The notes under the pieces are model-generated. The model did no database searches, was not told where the DNA came from, and saw nothing but the letters and a program-made list of their open reading frames with translations. A stretch of 64,000 bases of DNA from CAISCU01 sp943361925 (GTDB lineage Bacteria; Bacteroidota; Bacteroidia; UKL13-3), in NCBI GenBank assembly GCA_943361925.1, contig CALRIT020000001.1, forward strand, positions 186,001 through 250,000. The letters are read 5' to 3'. Positions 8,390-15,867 of the stretch are shown here, one piece after another. A program made the translations under genes and the position numbers. Every line of letters starts with the position of its first letter. The stretch's first letter is position 1.

Positions 8390-8495
8390 GGACCTGAAAG
8401 TTTAAGCCCATAAAATAAACAAAATCTACACTTTTATAAAATTGAAATCAATTTTTTACAAATCGACATGAAAGGAAAATAACTCAAAAACTTTA

Positions 8496-9143
8496 TTAAA
8501 ACTTCGGTTCATAACCAAACTCAGTTTTAATTTCTTCAAGAGTTTTTCTAATAACTTTCACACTCATTTTGATATCTTTTACTGGCCTATCATTTGAATT
8601 TTTCGTTTGAACAACAATTTTATCAGCAACATCCATTCCTTTCATGATAAATCCAAAAACAGTGTAGTTTTTATTTAAATGTGTAGTTTGTGGTGTATTC
8701 AAACAAATATAAAACTGAGAGCCACTTGAGGCCTTTAATGGATTTACATCATCACCATCTCTTGCAGCACCAACAGCACCTCTAACATGTTTTAATGAAT
8801 CATTTAGTTCTATTGGAATTGTATAACCTGGACCTCCAGAACCATCATTTGTTTTAATGCTGTCTTTGCTATTAGGATCTCCACCTTGAATAACAAAATT
8901 TCTAACGATTCTGTGAAATGTAGTGCTATCGTAATAAGATTGTTTCGCTAATTTTAGAAAGTTTTCTCTGTGTTTAGGAGTTGATTTATACAACCACATA
9001 TACATTTTTCCAAAAGAAGTTGTGATTTCAATAATCTCTTCTCCAACCGGAGTTTCTTCAACCGGAGTGATTTTTTCTTCTTTTTTACAAGCAGAAAATA
9101 TGATTAAAAATGAAAGTAAAAAAAATGTCAGTTGTTTTTTCAT
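8496..9143 (-). CDS. Lipoprotein cyclophilin-type peptidyl-prolyl isomerase
   Basis: The N-terminus has a lipoprotein signal (FSAC with Cys near residue 19, followed by KKEEK). The rest is a cyclophilin domain: FHRIVRNFVIQGGDP, then AARDGDDVNPLKASSGSQFYI and NYTVFGFIMKGMDVADKI. The domain catalyses cis-trans isomerisation of proline bonds and here should act at the envelope. The catalytic Arg of FHRIV is kept. It overlaps the upstream membrane-protein gene by 4 bp (ATGA), so it is the last gene of a three-gene operon. Confidence 0.92.
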   Translation of the reverse strand: MKKQLTFFLLSFLIIFSACKKEEKITPVEETPVGEEIIEITTSFGKMYMWLYKSTPKHRENFLKLAKQSYYDSTTFHRIVRNFVIQGGDPNSKDSIKTNDGSGGPGYTIPIELNDSLKHVRGAVGAARDGDDVNPLKASSGSQFYICLNTPQTTHLNKNYTVFGFIMKGMDVADKIVVQTKNSNDRPVKDIKMSVKVIRKTLEEIKTEFGYEPKF

Positions 9144-9850
9144 ATTTCAATATCCCATTTAATTTGATTCACTTCTTTCACGAATTTATCGTTCTCAAGG
9201 TAAATATATTTTACTATAAACCAAGCCGCCAATGCTCCGCCTGTATGCCATAAAAAGTGCGTGCCAAATGGGAATATATCATAAGCATCAATCAATCTAA
9301 AAAACAAAGCCAAACTAAAGAAAAATAAAGAAAGCAATACCAATTTTACATTTCTCCACTTTTGCAAATAGAGGTAAAATAATATTGGAAGTAAAATGCT
9401 TATTCCTAATAATAAATAATTGAGAGTAATACTTAAATGATGATCATGTTTACCTGCATAATCCCATATAAAATATTGTATTAGAAATGACAATGAAACA
9501 ACAAGTATTGATAAAAACAACTTATGAAATATCTTATTTAGAAAGTAAACACTACAAAAAATAATAATGATTGTTATAGGCAACCAATCCATTAATAGAT
9601 AATATTTCGAAACTCTGAAGGCATGATAAATAGTGCCCCCAATTCCACCAATTAACATTAAACTCATCGAGAAAAAAATAAAACCAAATTGAAAAGCTTC
9701 TTTCCTAATTTTCCATAACCAGTAAGCGCTTATTATAATGAATACTATGGCTGACAAAGCATTCATTGGTTCTACAATAACATTAGAAAAATTGGTTTCG
9801 GCGTAAATTGGTCCTCCATCCGGACCAAGTGCATCGTGAGAAATCGGCAT
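9140..9850 (-). CDS. CREST-type seven-helix membrane protein (ceramidase-like)
   Basis: The 236-residue protein has about seven transmembrane helices. Motifs match the alkaline-ceramidase/CREST hydrolase pattern: an N-terminal IVEPMNALSAIVF, GGTIYHAF (His in helix 3), LLMDWLPI (Asp), and FGTHFLWHTGGALAA (paired His in the last helix). In this superfamily these His/Asp residues bind zinc and hydrolyse amides or lipids. It is co-transcribed with a secreted protein and a lipoprotein cyclophilin. The substrate is unknown. The superfamily call rests on motif spacing, not on an alignment. Confidence 0.7.
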   Translation of the reverse strand: MPISHDALGPDGGPIYAETNFSNVIVEPMNALSAIVFIIISAYWLWKIRKEAFQFGFIFFSMSLMLIGGIGGTIYHAFRVSKYYLLMDWLPITIIIIFCSVYFLNKIFHKLFLSILVVSLSFLIQYFIWDYAGKHDHHLSITLNYLLLGISILLPILFYLYLQKWRNVKLVLLSLFFFSLALFFRLIDAYDIFPFGTHFLWHTGGALAAWFIVKYIYLENDKFVKEVNQIKWDIEI

Positions 9851-9858
9851 GAAAAAAA

Positions 9859-10326
9859 TTAGTTGCTTAGAGTACCTTTATATATTAACTGAAGTTTAAT
9901 GTTGTTTAAGCCGTTTGCTATATTAAAATTAACTTTTTCATTAAAACTTTTTTCATCAACATTAATAAAAACATGTTCTACATGCGTATTACGTTTAGAA
10001 TTACCATAAACAATATTGTAATGAATATGCAATTTTAATCCACCATTTTTGCTTTGCGACCTTGCATTTTTATAAACAACCAATTTATATTCTGCTGTAA
10101 TTGTAAGTTCATTATCGGAATAAATAGTTTGTTTTTCGGTTTCCTTTTCTAAAATCATAGGAATAGTCATTCCAATACCGGTTCTGCTCTTACCATTAAT
10201 TTTAACTTCCACTGGGTCGCTAATTTTCAGTTTTACAAAACTAGCCTGCCCCGGATTAATGGCTTTGGATGAAAATCCGAATATCACTAAAAATGCAAGT
10301 AACATTTTAGTTGCTGTGTGTTTCAT
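9859..10326 (-). CDS. Secreted protein of unknown function
   Basis: The 155-residue product begins with a signal peptide (MKHTATKMLLAFLVIFGFSS, cleavage likely near KA). The mature part is rich in beta-strand patterns (VKLKISDPVEVKING; LTITAEYKLVVYKN; LKLHIHYNIVYGN) and has no cysteines. It is first in an operon with the CREST-like membrane protein (8 bp gap) and cyclophilin. I do not recognise a family. A small periplasmic or surface beta-sandwich is the most that can be said. Confidence 0.6.
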   Translation of the reverse strand: MKHTATKMLLAFLVIFGFSSKAINPGQASFVKLKISDPVEVKINGKSRTGIGMTIPMILEKETEKQTIYSDNELTITAEYKLVVYKNARSQSKNGGLKLHIHYNIVYGNSKRNTHVEHVFINVDEKSFNEKVNFNIANGLNNIKLQLIYKGTLSN

Positions 10327-10439
10327 AATTTCTATAAAAATTTCAACTAAAGTAAGGAAAACTTTTGATTGAAAATAATTTGTGAGGAAAAACTCATTTA
10401 CAATTACTATTATTGATTTAACTCAAATTTTAAACCAAT

Positions 10440-10844
10440 ATGAAAAACAACTTCGCATTCATTGCTCTTGGAGCATTTTTTACCTTAGGATTAGTAGCAA
10501 TTTTAGCATTCAAACCAGCCCCTGCACCAGGCGCTTACGAGTACAAACAATTTTCAACAATTGAATCAATTATTCCAGGTGGAATAGGTCGCTCGAGAAT
10601 TATTTCAACAGACAAAGGCGGGCAAATGGTTGAAAAAGATTTATTGAACTTTTATAGTTTGGTAGGTATCAATTTTGGAAATATTTCAAATAATGATGCA
10701 TTAATCGTTAGTAAAATCAATGAGTATACTGAAGAAGGTTGGGAATTAACCAATGTTTCTACTGGATCCTCTACTAATCAATCGAATGGAAGTACAAGTG
10801 GTGGAATTTTTATCACCAGATACTTATTCAGAAAAGCTAAATAG
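10440..10844 (+). CDS. Small secreted or membrane-anchored protein, unknown function
   Basis: The 134-residue product has one N-terminal hydrophobic helix (FIALGAFFTLGLVAILAF) followed by a PAPAPGAYEY linker and a soluble domain. A low-complexity Ser/Asn/Gly stretch (STGSSTNQSNGSTSGG) occurs before the final strand. ALIVSKINEYTEEGWELTNVS resembles the short GWE-containing domains common in Bacteroidota proteins of unknown role. It is divergent from the upstream operon and ends at a good terminator, so it is a single-gene unit. Confidence 0.6.
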   Translation: MKNNFAFIALGAFFTLGLVAILAFKPAPAPGAYEYKQFSTIESIIPGGIGRSRIISTDKGGQMVEKDLLNFYSLVGINFGNISNNDALIVSKINEYTEEGWELTNVSTGSSTNQSNGSTSGGIFITRYLFRKAK

Positions 10845-10883
10845 GTTTTAAATTACTTGCAGGAGTATGTCTTGCACCGATTG

Positions 10884-10909
10884 AAATCAGATTCTTTACT
10901 GATTTTTTT
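10884..10909 (+). terminator. Rho-independent terminator upstream of nuoA
   Basis: AAATCAG pairs with CTGATTT around an 8-base loop and is followed by a T run to 10909. It closes the 134-residue gene and separates it from the nuo operon. Confidence 0.8.
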
Positions 10910-10934
10910 CATATTTTAATTTCTTAGTCAGCAA

Positions 10935-10942
10935 TACTTTTG
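10935..10942 (+). promoter_or_regulatory. Putative nuo operon -7 element
   Basis: TACTTTTG is an exact match to TAnnTTTG, 11 bases before the nuoA ATG. No clean TTTG is seen at the -33 distance. The transcript leader would be only a few bases. Confidence 0.5.
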
Positions 10943-10953
10943 GTCACAATATT

Positions 10954-11304
10954 ATGGGCTCTTCAGCAATTATTCTTTTAACCTTATGCGGAGTAATTTT
11001 CTCCGGAGGTGGTATTCTTTTATCTAAGGCATTAGCCAAAAATTCTAAAAATGCTCAAAAAGGAGAAACTTATGAGTGTGGAATTCCAACAACGGGTACC
11101 TCATGGATTCAATTTAATGTAGGCTATTATTTATTTGCTCTCATTTTTTTGGTTTTCGATGTTGAATTGGTTTTCCTTTATCCATGGGCTACAGTGGTTA
11201 AAGAAACGGGTTTACCTGCTTTAATTGAGATTCTCATTTTTATGATTGTATTGTTCATGGGACTTTTATACGCTTGGAGGAAAGGAGCATTAAAATGGAT
11301 GTAA
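10954..11304 (+). CDS. nuoA: NADH-quinone oxidoreductase subunit A
   Basis: The 116-residue membrane subunit has three helices and the family motifs KGETYECGIPTTG (the loop carrying the conserved Cys) and FDVELVFLYPWA in helix 2. It forms part of the quinone-site region at the junction of complex I arms. It is first of eleven nuo genes and its stop overlaps nuoB. Confidence 0.96.
   Translation: MGSSAIILLTLCGVIFSGGGILLSKALAKNSKNAQKGETYECGIPTTGTSWIQFNVGYYLFALIFLVFDVELVFLYPWATVVKETGLPALIEILIFMIVLFMGLLYAWRKGALKWM
11281..11287 (+). promoter_or_regulatory. Shine-Dalgarno that fixes the nuoB start
   Basis: AAAGGAG lies 7 bases before ATG 11295, inside nuoA. This favours that ATG over an upstream in-frame TTG at 11274. 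Confidence 0.6.
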
Positions 11305-11816
11305 AACCTTTGGAATTTCCCGGTTCAGTTACAGAAACTGCCGATGGAGGAATATTATTAACGACTTTAGACGACGCAGTTAACTGGGCTCGCTCAAATT
11401 CACTTTGGCCTTTGGTGTTTGGAACAAGTTGCTGTGCCATCGAAATGATGTCAGCAGCAGATGCCAAATACGATTGGTCAAGATTTGGTTTTGAAGTAGC
11501 AAGAGCTACACCTCGACAAGCTGATTTAATAATTGTTGCAGGTACTATTGTCATGAAAATGGCTCCTGTACTTAAAAGATTATACGACCAAATGGCTGAC
11601 CCCAAGTATGTAATTGCTATGGGTGCTTGTACTATTTCAGGCGGACCATTTTTTTATAATACTTATTCGGTTGTAAAAGGTGTTGACCATATTATTCCTG
11701 TAGATGTTTATGTTCCAGGTTGTCCTCCACGTCCTGAAGCTTTATTACATGCCATGATTTCTTTGCAGGAAAAAATAAAACATGAACCTTATTTCAGAAA
11801 ACCAAAACAGCCATGA
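11295..11816 (+). CDS. nuoB: NADH-quinone oxidoreductase subunit B
   Basis: From ATG 11295 the product has 173 residues. The four ligands of the N2 [4Fe-4S] cluster are visible: adjacent C46-C47 (GTSCCAIEMM), C112 (MGACTISGGPF) and C143 (VPGCPPRPEAL). N2 passes electrons to quinone, so the peripheral connecting module is intact. The gene overlaps nuoA by 10 bp and nuoC by 4 bp. Confidence 0.97.
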   Translation: MDVKPLEFPGSVTETADGGILLTTLDDAVNWARSNSLWPLVFGTSCCAIEMMSAADAKYDWSRFGFEVARATPRQADLIIVAGTIVMKMAPVLKRLYDQMADPKYVIAMGACTISGGPFFYNTYSVVKGVDHIIPVDVYVPGCPPRPEALLHAMISLQEKIKHEPYFRKPKQP

Positions 11817-12268
11817 ACAAAGAAGAATTAAAGGTTTTTTTAGCTAATCAGTTTCCTGAATTAGTATTTGATGAAACTCAAAAAATACTGTTTGTTCAGG
11901 TTGATGTCCTTCAATTTAAAACTTTGATGCAGGAATTAAGATCAAATTCTGAATTAAACTTCGATTTTTTAACTTGTTTAACCTGTGTTGATTGGAAAGA
12001 CCATTTCACCATGGTTTATTATCTATTATCAAGAAACTTTAAACATGAACTTCAATTAAAAGTAAAACTTCCTGATAGAGATAACGCCGTGATTGAAACT
12101 GTTTCTGATATCTGGAAAACTGCTGAATTTCATGAAAGAGAGGTGTATGATTTATTCGGAGTAAAATTCGAAAGTCATCCTGATTTAAGAAGATTATTTC
12201 TTGATGAAAACTGGCCGGGTTATCCTTTAAGAAAGGACTATACCGACGAAAATATGATTGAATTATAA
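11813..12268 (+). CDS. nuoC: NADH-quinone oxidoreductase subunit C
   Basis: The 151-residue hydrophilic subunit ends with the 30-kDa family signature EFHEREVYDLFGVKFESHPDLRRLFLDENW, followed by PLRKDY. It is a separate gene; in some Bacteroidota and enterics nuoC and nuoD are fused. It bridges NuoD and NuoI in the connecting module. Start ATG overlaps the nuoB stop. Confidence 0.96.
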   Translation: MNKEELKVFLANQFPELVFDETQKILFVQVDVLQFKTLMQELRSNSELNFDFLTCLTCVDWKDHFTMVYYLLSRNFKHELQLKVKLPDRDNAVIETVSDIWKTAEFHEREVYDLFGVKFESHPDLRRLFLDENWPGYPLRKDYTDENMIEL

Positions 12269-12291
12269 ATTTCAAAACTGATTGAATAAAA

Positions 12292-13413
12292 ATGAAATTA
12301 CTCGGCGACGATGAAATCAGTGAAGATGGTGAATTCATCATCAATATGGGTCCTCAACATCCTTCAACACATGGGGTTCTTCATCTTAAAATTTGGCTTA
12401 ATGGTGAAACTATTATAAAGGTTCAACCTAACTTAGGTTATATACATCGCTCCATCGAAAAAATGAGTGAAAGCTTAAGTTATAGAAACTTCATTTTTGC
12501 TACAAGCAGAATGGATTACCTTTCAGCCCACATAAATAATCTGGCTTGCGCTTTAGCAGTTGAACAAGGTTTAGAAGTTGAAATTCCGGAAAGAGCTCAG
12601 GTTATCAGAATCATTTTATCTGAATTAACCAGATTGGCTTCACATCAATTGTGGTGGGGAAGCACAGGTTTAGACTTAGGTGCTGTGTCTCCTTTCTTTT
12701 ATGGAATGCGTGAAAGAGAAGGAATTATGGAAATTATGGAAGAAACCTGTGGAGCTCGTTTAACGATGAATTTTATGGTTCCGGGTGGAATTATGGCAGA
12801 TATTCATCCCGATTTCCAAAGAAAAACCAAAGCAATTTTAAGTCAAATTAAAACCAATATCAAAGAATATGATGATTTGCTTACAGGTAATGTCATATTT
12901 GAAGAAAGAACTAAAGGTGTTGGCATAATTTCAAAGGAAGATGCCATTTCATTTGGAATGAGTGGACCATGCGCAAGAGCTTCTGGTGTAAGTTGTGATA
13001 TCAGAAAATGGTTCCCTTATTCAGGTTATGAAAAAGTTCAGTTTGAAGAAATTCTGGAAACCTCAGGCGATTGTTACGGCAGATATATGGTTCGAATGAG
13101 AGAGATGTTACAATCTGTATCTATCATCGAGCAATTAATCGACAATATTCCTGAAGGAGATATTCAAGCCAAAACCAAAAATGTTATCAAATTACCTAAA
13201 GGCGAATTCTACCAAAAAGTAGAAACTGCCAGAGGTGAATTAGGTGTTTATTTAGTAAGTGATGGTGCTGCGAGTCCTTACCGAATTAAGTATCGCTCAC
13301 CTAATTTCTCCAATTTATTTGCATTACCTCAAATGTCAAAAGGTGCTAAAATTGGTGATTTGGTAGCCATTATGTCGACATTAGATTTAATTATTCCTGA
13401 TATAGATAGATAA
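12292..13413 (+). CDS. nuoD: NADH-quinone oxidoreductase subunit D
   Basis: The 373-residue 49-kDa-type subunit carries MGPQHPSTHGVLHL near residue 19, which lines the quinone pocket, and ends in the conserved IVAIMSTLDLIIPDIDR (reads DLVAIMSTLDLI...). It is related to the large subunit of NiFe hydrogenase but lacks nickel ligands. It is slightly shorter at the N-terminus than many homologues. It lies 23 bp after nuoC and 4 bp before nuoH. Confidence 0.97.
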   Translation: MKLLGDDEISEDGEFIINMGPQHPSTHGVLHLKIWLNGETIIKVQPNLGYIHRSIEKMSESLSYRNFIFATSRMDYLSAHINNLACALAVEQGLEVEIPERAQVIRIILSELTRLASHQLWWGSTGLDLGAVSPFFYGMREREGIMEIMEETCGARLTMNFMVPGGIMADIHPDFQRKTKAILSQIKTNIKEYDDLLTGNVIFEERTKGVGIISKEDAISFGMSGPCARASGVSCDIRKWFPYSGYEKVQFEEILETSGDCYGRYMVRMREMLQSVSIIEQLIDNIPEGDIQAKTKNVIKLPKGEFYQKVETARGELGVYLVSDGAASPYRIKYRSPNFSNLFALPQMSKGAKIGDLVAIMSTLDLIIPDIDR

Positions 13414-13417
13414 AATC

Positions 13418-14515
13418 ATGAATCATACATTACTTGCAATTTCATTGTCATCTATAGCAAATTCAATGCACCAAAGCTTACAAGCTATGTTGGGAGATGG
13501 ATTTGCTTTAACTGCCACAGAAATGCTCATACAAGGCCTTAGCCTGATAGTTTTTCTTGTTATTTTATGTTTCTACTTGGGTTGGATGGAAAGAAGGGTT
13601 GCTGCTTTTATGCAAATTCGTTTAGGTCCAAACAGAGTAGGTCCTCAAGGCACATTACAAATTATTGCTGATACGATAAAGTTACTTTTAAAAGAAGGAT
13701 TAACTCCCAATAGTTCAGATAAATTTCTTTTCAATTTAGCTCCAATGATTATGGTAATAACTTCATTTTTGGTAGTTGCTCCATTGGCTTTTTCTAAAGA
13801 TTTTCAATTATGGGATATCAATATTGGTATTTTATATGTGTCTGCTGTTTCATCAATTTCTGTGATTGGAATTCTTATGGCAGGCTGGTCGAGTAACAAT
13901 AAATATTCTCTTTTAGGTGCTATGAGAAGTGGAGCGCAATTGGTTAGTTATGAATTGTCAATTGGTTTGTCATTGATTTCTATTGTGATTTTAACTGGAA
14001 GTCTTCAAATGTCTGATATTATAAATAGTCAATCAAATGGTTGGTGGTTGTTTAAAGGACATATTCCAGTAATCATTTCATTTGTTATTTTTATCATTGC
14101 TTCCACTGCTGAAATCAACAGGGCTCCATTCGATTTAGCAGAAGCTGAACAAGAATTAACTGCAGGTTTCCATACAGAATATTCAGGTATGAAATTCGCG
14201 ATGTTTTTATTGTCTGAATACATCAATTTGTTTATTGCATCTGCAATTGCTGCAACCATCTTTTTAGGTGGATGGATGCCATTACATTTAGGAAATTTTG
14301 AGGCATTCAATCATGTGATGGATTATATACCGGGATTCGTTTGGTTCATGGGTAAAACCATGTTTATTATTTTTATCATTATGTGGTTCAGGTGGACATT
14401 CCCTAGGCTTCGTGTTGACCAACTACTGAACCTCGAATGGAAATACTTACTTCCAATAAGTATGATTAATACAATTTTCATTACCATTATTGCCATTTAT
14501 GGCTGGCATTTTTAA
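13418..14515 (+). CDS. nuoH: NADH-quinone oxidoreductase subunit H
   Basis: The 365-residue membrane subunit has about eight helices. It contains GWMERRVAAFMQIRLGPNRVGPQG (quinone-channel loop) and the acidic loop INRAPFDLAEAEQELTAGFHTEYSGMKFA. It anchors the peripheral arm and helps form the quinone tunnel. The first ~30 residues are longer than usual and include a Ser/Gln-rich segment. Confidence 0.97.
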   Translation: MNHTLLAISLSSIANSMHQSLQAMLGDGFALTATEMLIQGLSLIVFLVILCFYLGWMERRVAAFMQIRLGPNRVGPQGTLQIIADTIKLLLKEGLTPNSSDKFLFNLAPMIMVITSFLVVAPLAFSKDFQLWDINIGILYVSAVSSISVIGILMAGWSSNNKYSLLGAMRSGAQLVSYELSIGLSLISIVILTGSLQMSDIINSQSNGWWLFKGHIPVIISFVIFIIASTAEINRAPFDLAEAEQELTAGFHTEYSGMKFAMFLLSEYINLFIASAIAATIFLGGWMPLHLGNFEAFNHVMDYIPGFVWFMGKTMFIIFIIMWFRWTFPRLRVDQLLNLEWKYLLPISMINTIFITIIAIYGWHF

Positions 14516-14526
14516 TACAGATAAAT

Positions 14527-15003
14527 ATGTTTATAAAAGAATATTTTTCAACTATTTATCGCTCGATAAAATCCTTGTTAACAGGGATGAAATTGACAGG
14601 ATATTATTTTACTCATCTGAACAAGATTGAAACAGAAGAATATCCCGATAACAGAGCGACTTTAAAAATGGCAGATCGTTTTAGAGGTGAGGTTGTAATG
14701 CCCCACAACGAAAGCAATGAGCACCGGTGCACAGGCTGCCAGGCTTGCGAAATAGCTTGTCCTAATGGTACCATCAAAATTATTACTAAACAGGAAATTC
14801 TCGCTGATGGTAAAAAGAAAAAACGTATTGACAGTTTCATCTACCATCATGATTTATGCACCTTGTGTAATTTATGTATTGTAGCTTGTCCTTCTGATGC
14901 AATTGTTATGGCTCAAACATTTGAACATGCAGTTTATGATAAGAAGTTATTGAAGAAAATTTTGAATAATCCTGATTCTAAAATTATGGAGGGAGTAGAA
15001 TAA
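14527..15003 (+). CDS. nuoI: NADH-quinone oxidoreductase subunit I
   Basis: The 158-residue protein has two complete [4Fe-4S] motifs: C68-x2-C71-x2-C74-x3-C78-P and C111-x2-C114-x2-C117-x3-C121-P. These are clusters N6a and N6b, which feed N2 in NuoB. With NuoE/F/G absent, this ferredoxin-like subunit would be the likely entry point for electrons. It sits 11 bp behind nuoH. Confidence 0.97.
   Translation: MFIKEYFSTIYRSIKSLLTGMKLTGYYFTHLNKIETEEYPDNRATLKMADRFRGEVVMPHNESNEHRCTGCQACEIACPNGTIKIITKQEILADGKKKKRIDSFIYHHDLCTLCNLCIVACPSDAIVMAQTFEHAVYDKKLLKKILNNPDSKIMEGVE
14989..14996 (+). promoter_or_regulatory. Shine-Dalgarno before nuoJ
   Basis: GGAGGGAG ends 8 bases before the nuoJ ATG at 15005 and lies in the nuoI 3' end. 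Confidence 0.5.
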
Positions 15004-15004
15004 T

Positions 15005-15544
15005 ATGAGTAGTTCAAGTATTGTATTTTATATCCTTTGTATGATGATTGGCTCAACTGCTTTCCTAGCGGTTACATCAACAAAAATATTTAGAGCTGCC
15101 ATTTATTTGTTGTTCTCTCTGATAGGAATTGCAGGATTGTATTTTTACATGGATCAGGAGTTTATTGCCGCAGTTCAAATTATAGTTTACGTTGGTGGAA
15201 TCATTGTATTGCTGATATTCTCGATTTTCCTCACACAAGATTCCGGCTCCGATATGCAGAAACCTCAATTGTGGCGCTCAATTGCATCAGGAGGAGCAGT
15301 TCTATTTGGCTTTCTGTTTACCTGGTTATGCATCAACGAATTTGCTTTAGATTCAACAAAACCAGCAGGAAATTTAGGTACAACCAGAGAATTGGGTCAG
15401 AAATTACTAAGCACAGAAGCTGGTGGATATATTTTGCCATTTGAAATGATTGGACTTTTACTTTTAGCCGCAATGATTGGCTGTATTGTAATTGCAGTTA
15501 AAATTAAAAACGATTCACAAATGAATAAGGAGGCTACATTATGA
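15005..15544 (+). CDS. nuoJ: NADH-quinone oxidoreductase subunit J
   Basis: The 179-residue protein has five hydrophobic helices. YFYMDQEFIAAVQIIVYVGGIIVLLIF is the conserved helix-3 region, whose pi-bulge is linked to proton coupling. The hydrophilic stretch 75-125 between helices is poorly conserved, as in the family. Its end overlaps nuoK by 4 bp. Confidence 0.96.
   Translation: MSSSSIVFYILCMMIGSTAFLAVTSTKIFRAAIYLLFSLIGIAGLYFYMDQEFIAAVQIIVYVGGIIVLLIFSIFLTQDSGSDMQKPQLWRSIASGGAVLFGFLFTWLCINEFALDSTKPAGNLGTTRELGQKLLSTEAGGYILPFEMIGLLLLAAMIGCIVIAVKIKNDSQMNKEATL
15527..15533 (+). promoter_or_regulatory. Shine-Dalgarno before nuoK
   Basis: AAGGAGG lies 7 bases before the nuoK ATG at 15541, within the last codons of nuoJ. 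Confidence 0.55.
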
Positions 15545-15855
15545 GTACTGAACCGGGTTTATATCATATCTTAATCATTAGTAGTATTGTTTTCTTTTTA
15601 GGGATTTATGGATTCCTCACAAGAAGAAATATGATTACCATGTTAATGTCGGCAGAATTGATGTTAAATAGTGCCAATATCAATTTTGTAGCATTTAATA
15701 AATACCTGCATCCTGAAAATGCAGATGGTATTTTCTTTAGTATTTTCATTATAACCATTGCTGCTGCCGAAGCTGCCGTGGCCATTGCTATTATCATTCA
15801 TTTATATCGCCAGATAAAATCTATTGATGTGAATGATGCAAACAATTTAAAATAG
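15541..15855 (+). CDS. nuoK: NADH-quinone oxidoreductase subunit K
   Basis: The 104-residue protein has three helices. Family motifs RRNMITMLMSAELMLNSANINFVAF (with the membrane Glu used in proton transfer) and IFIITIAAAEAAVAIAIII (second Glu) are intact. It belongs to the antiporter-like membrane arm. Confidence 0.97.
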   Translation: MSTEPGLYHILIISSIVFFLGIYGFLTRRNMITMLMSAELMLNSANINFVAFNKYLHPENADGIFFSIFIITIAAAEAAVAIAIIIHLYRQIKSIDVNDANNLK

Positions 15856-15860
15856 GAGGA
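15854..15860 (+). promoter_or_regulatory. Strong Shine-Dalgarno before nuoL
   Basis: AGGAGGA, 7 bases before ATG 15868, is close to a perfect anti-16S match. Strong sites of this kind are uncommon in Bacteroidota. Confidence 0.6.
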
Positions 15861-15867
15861 ATTAGAA

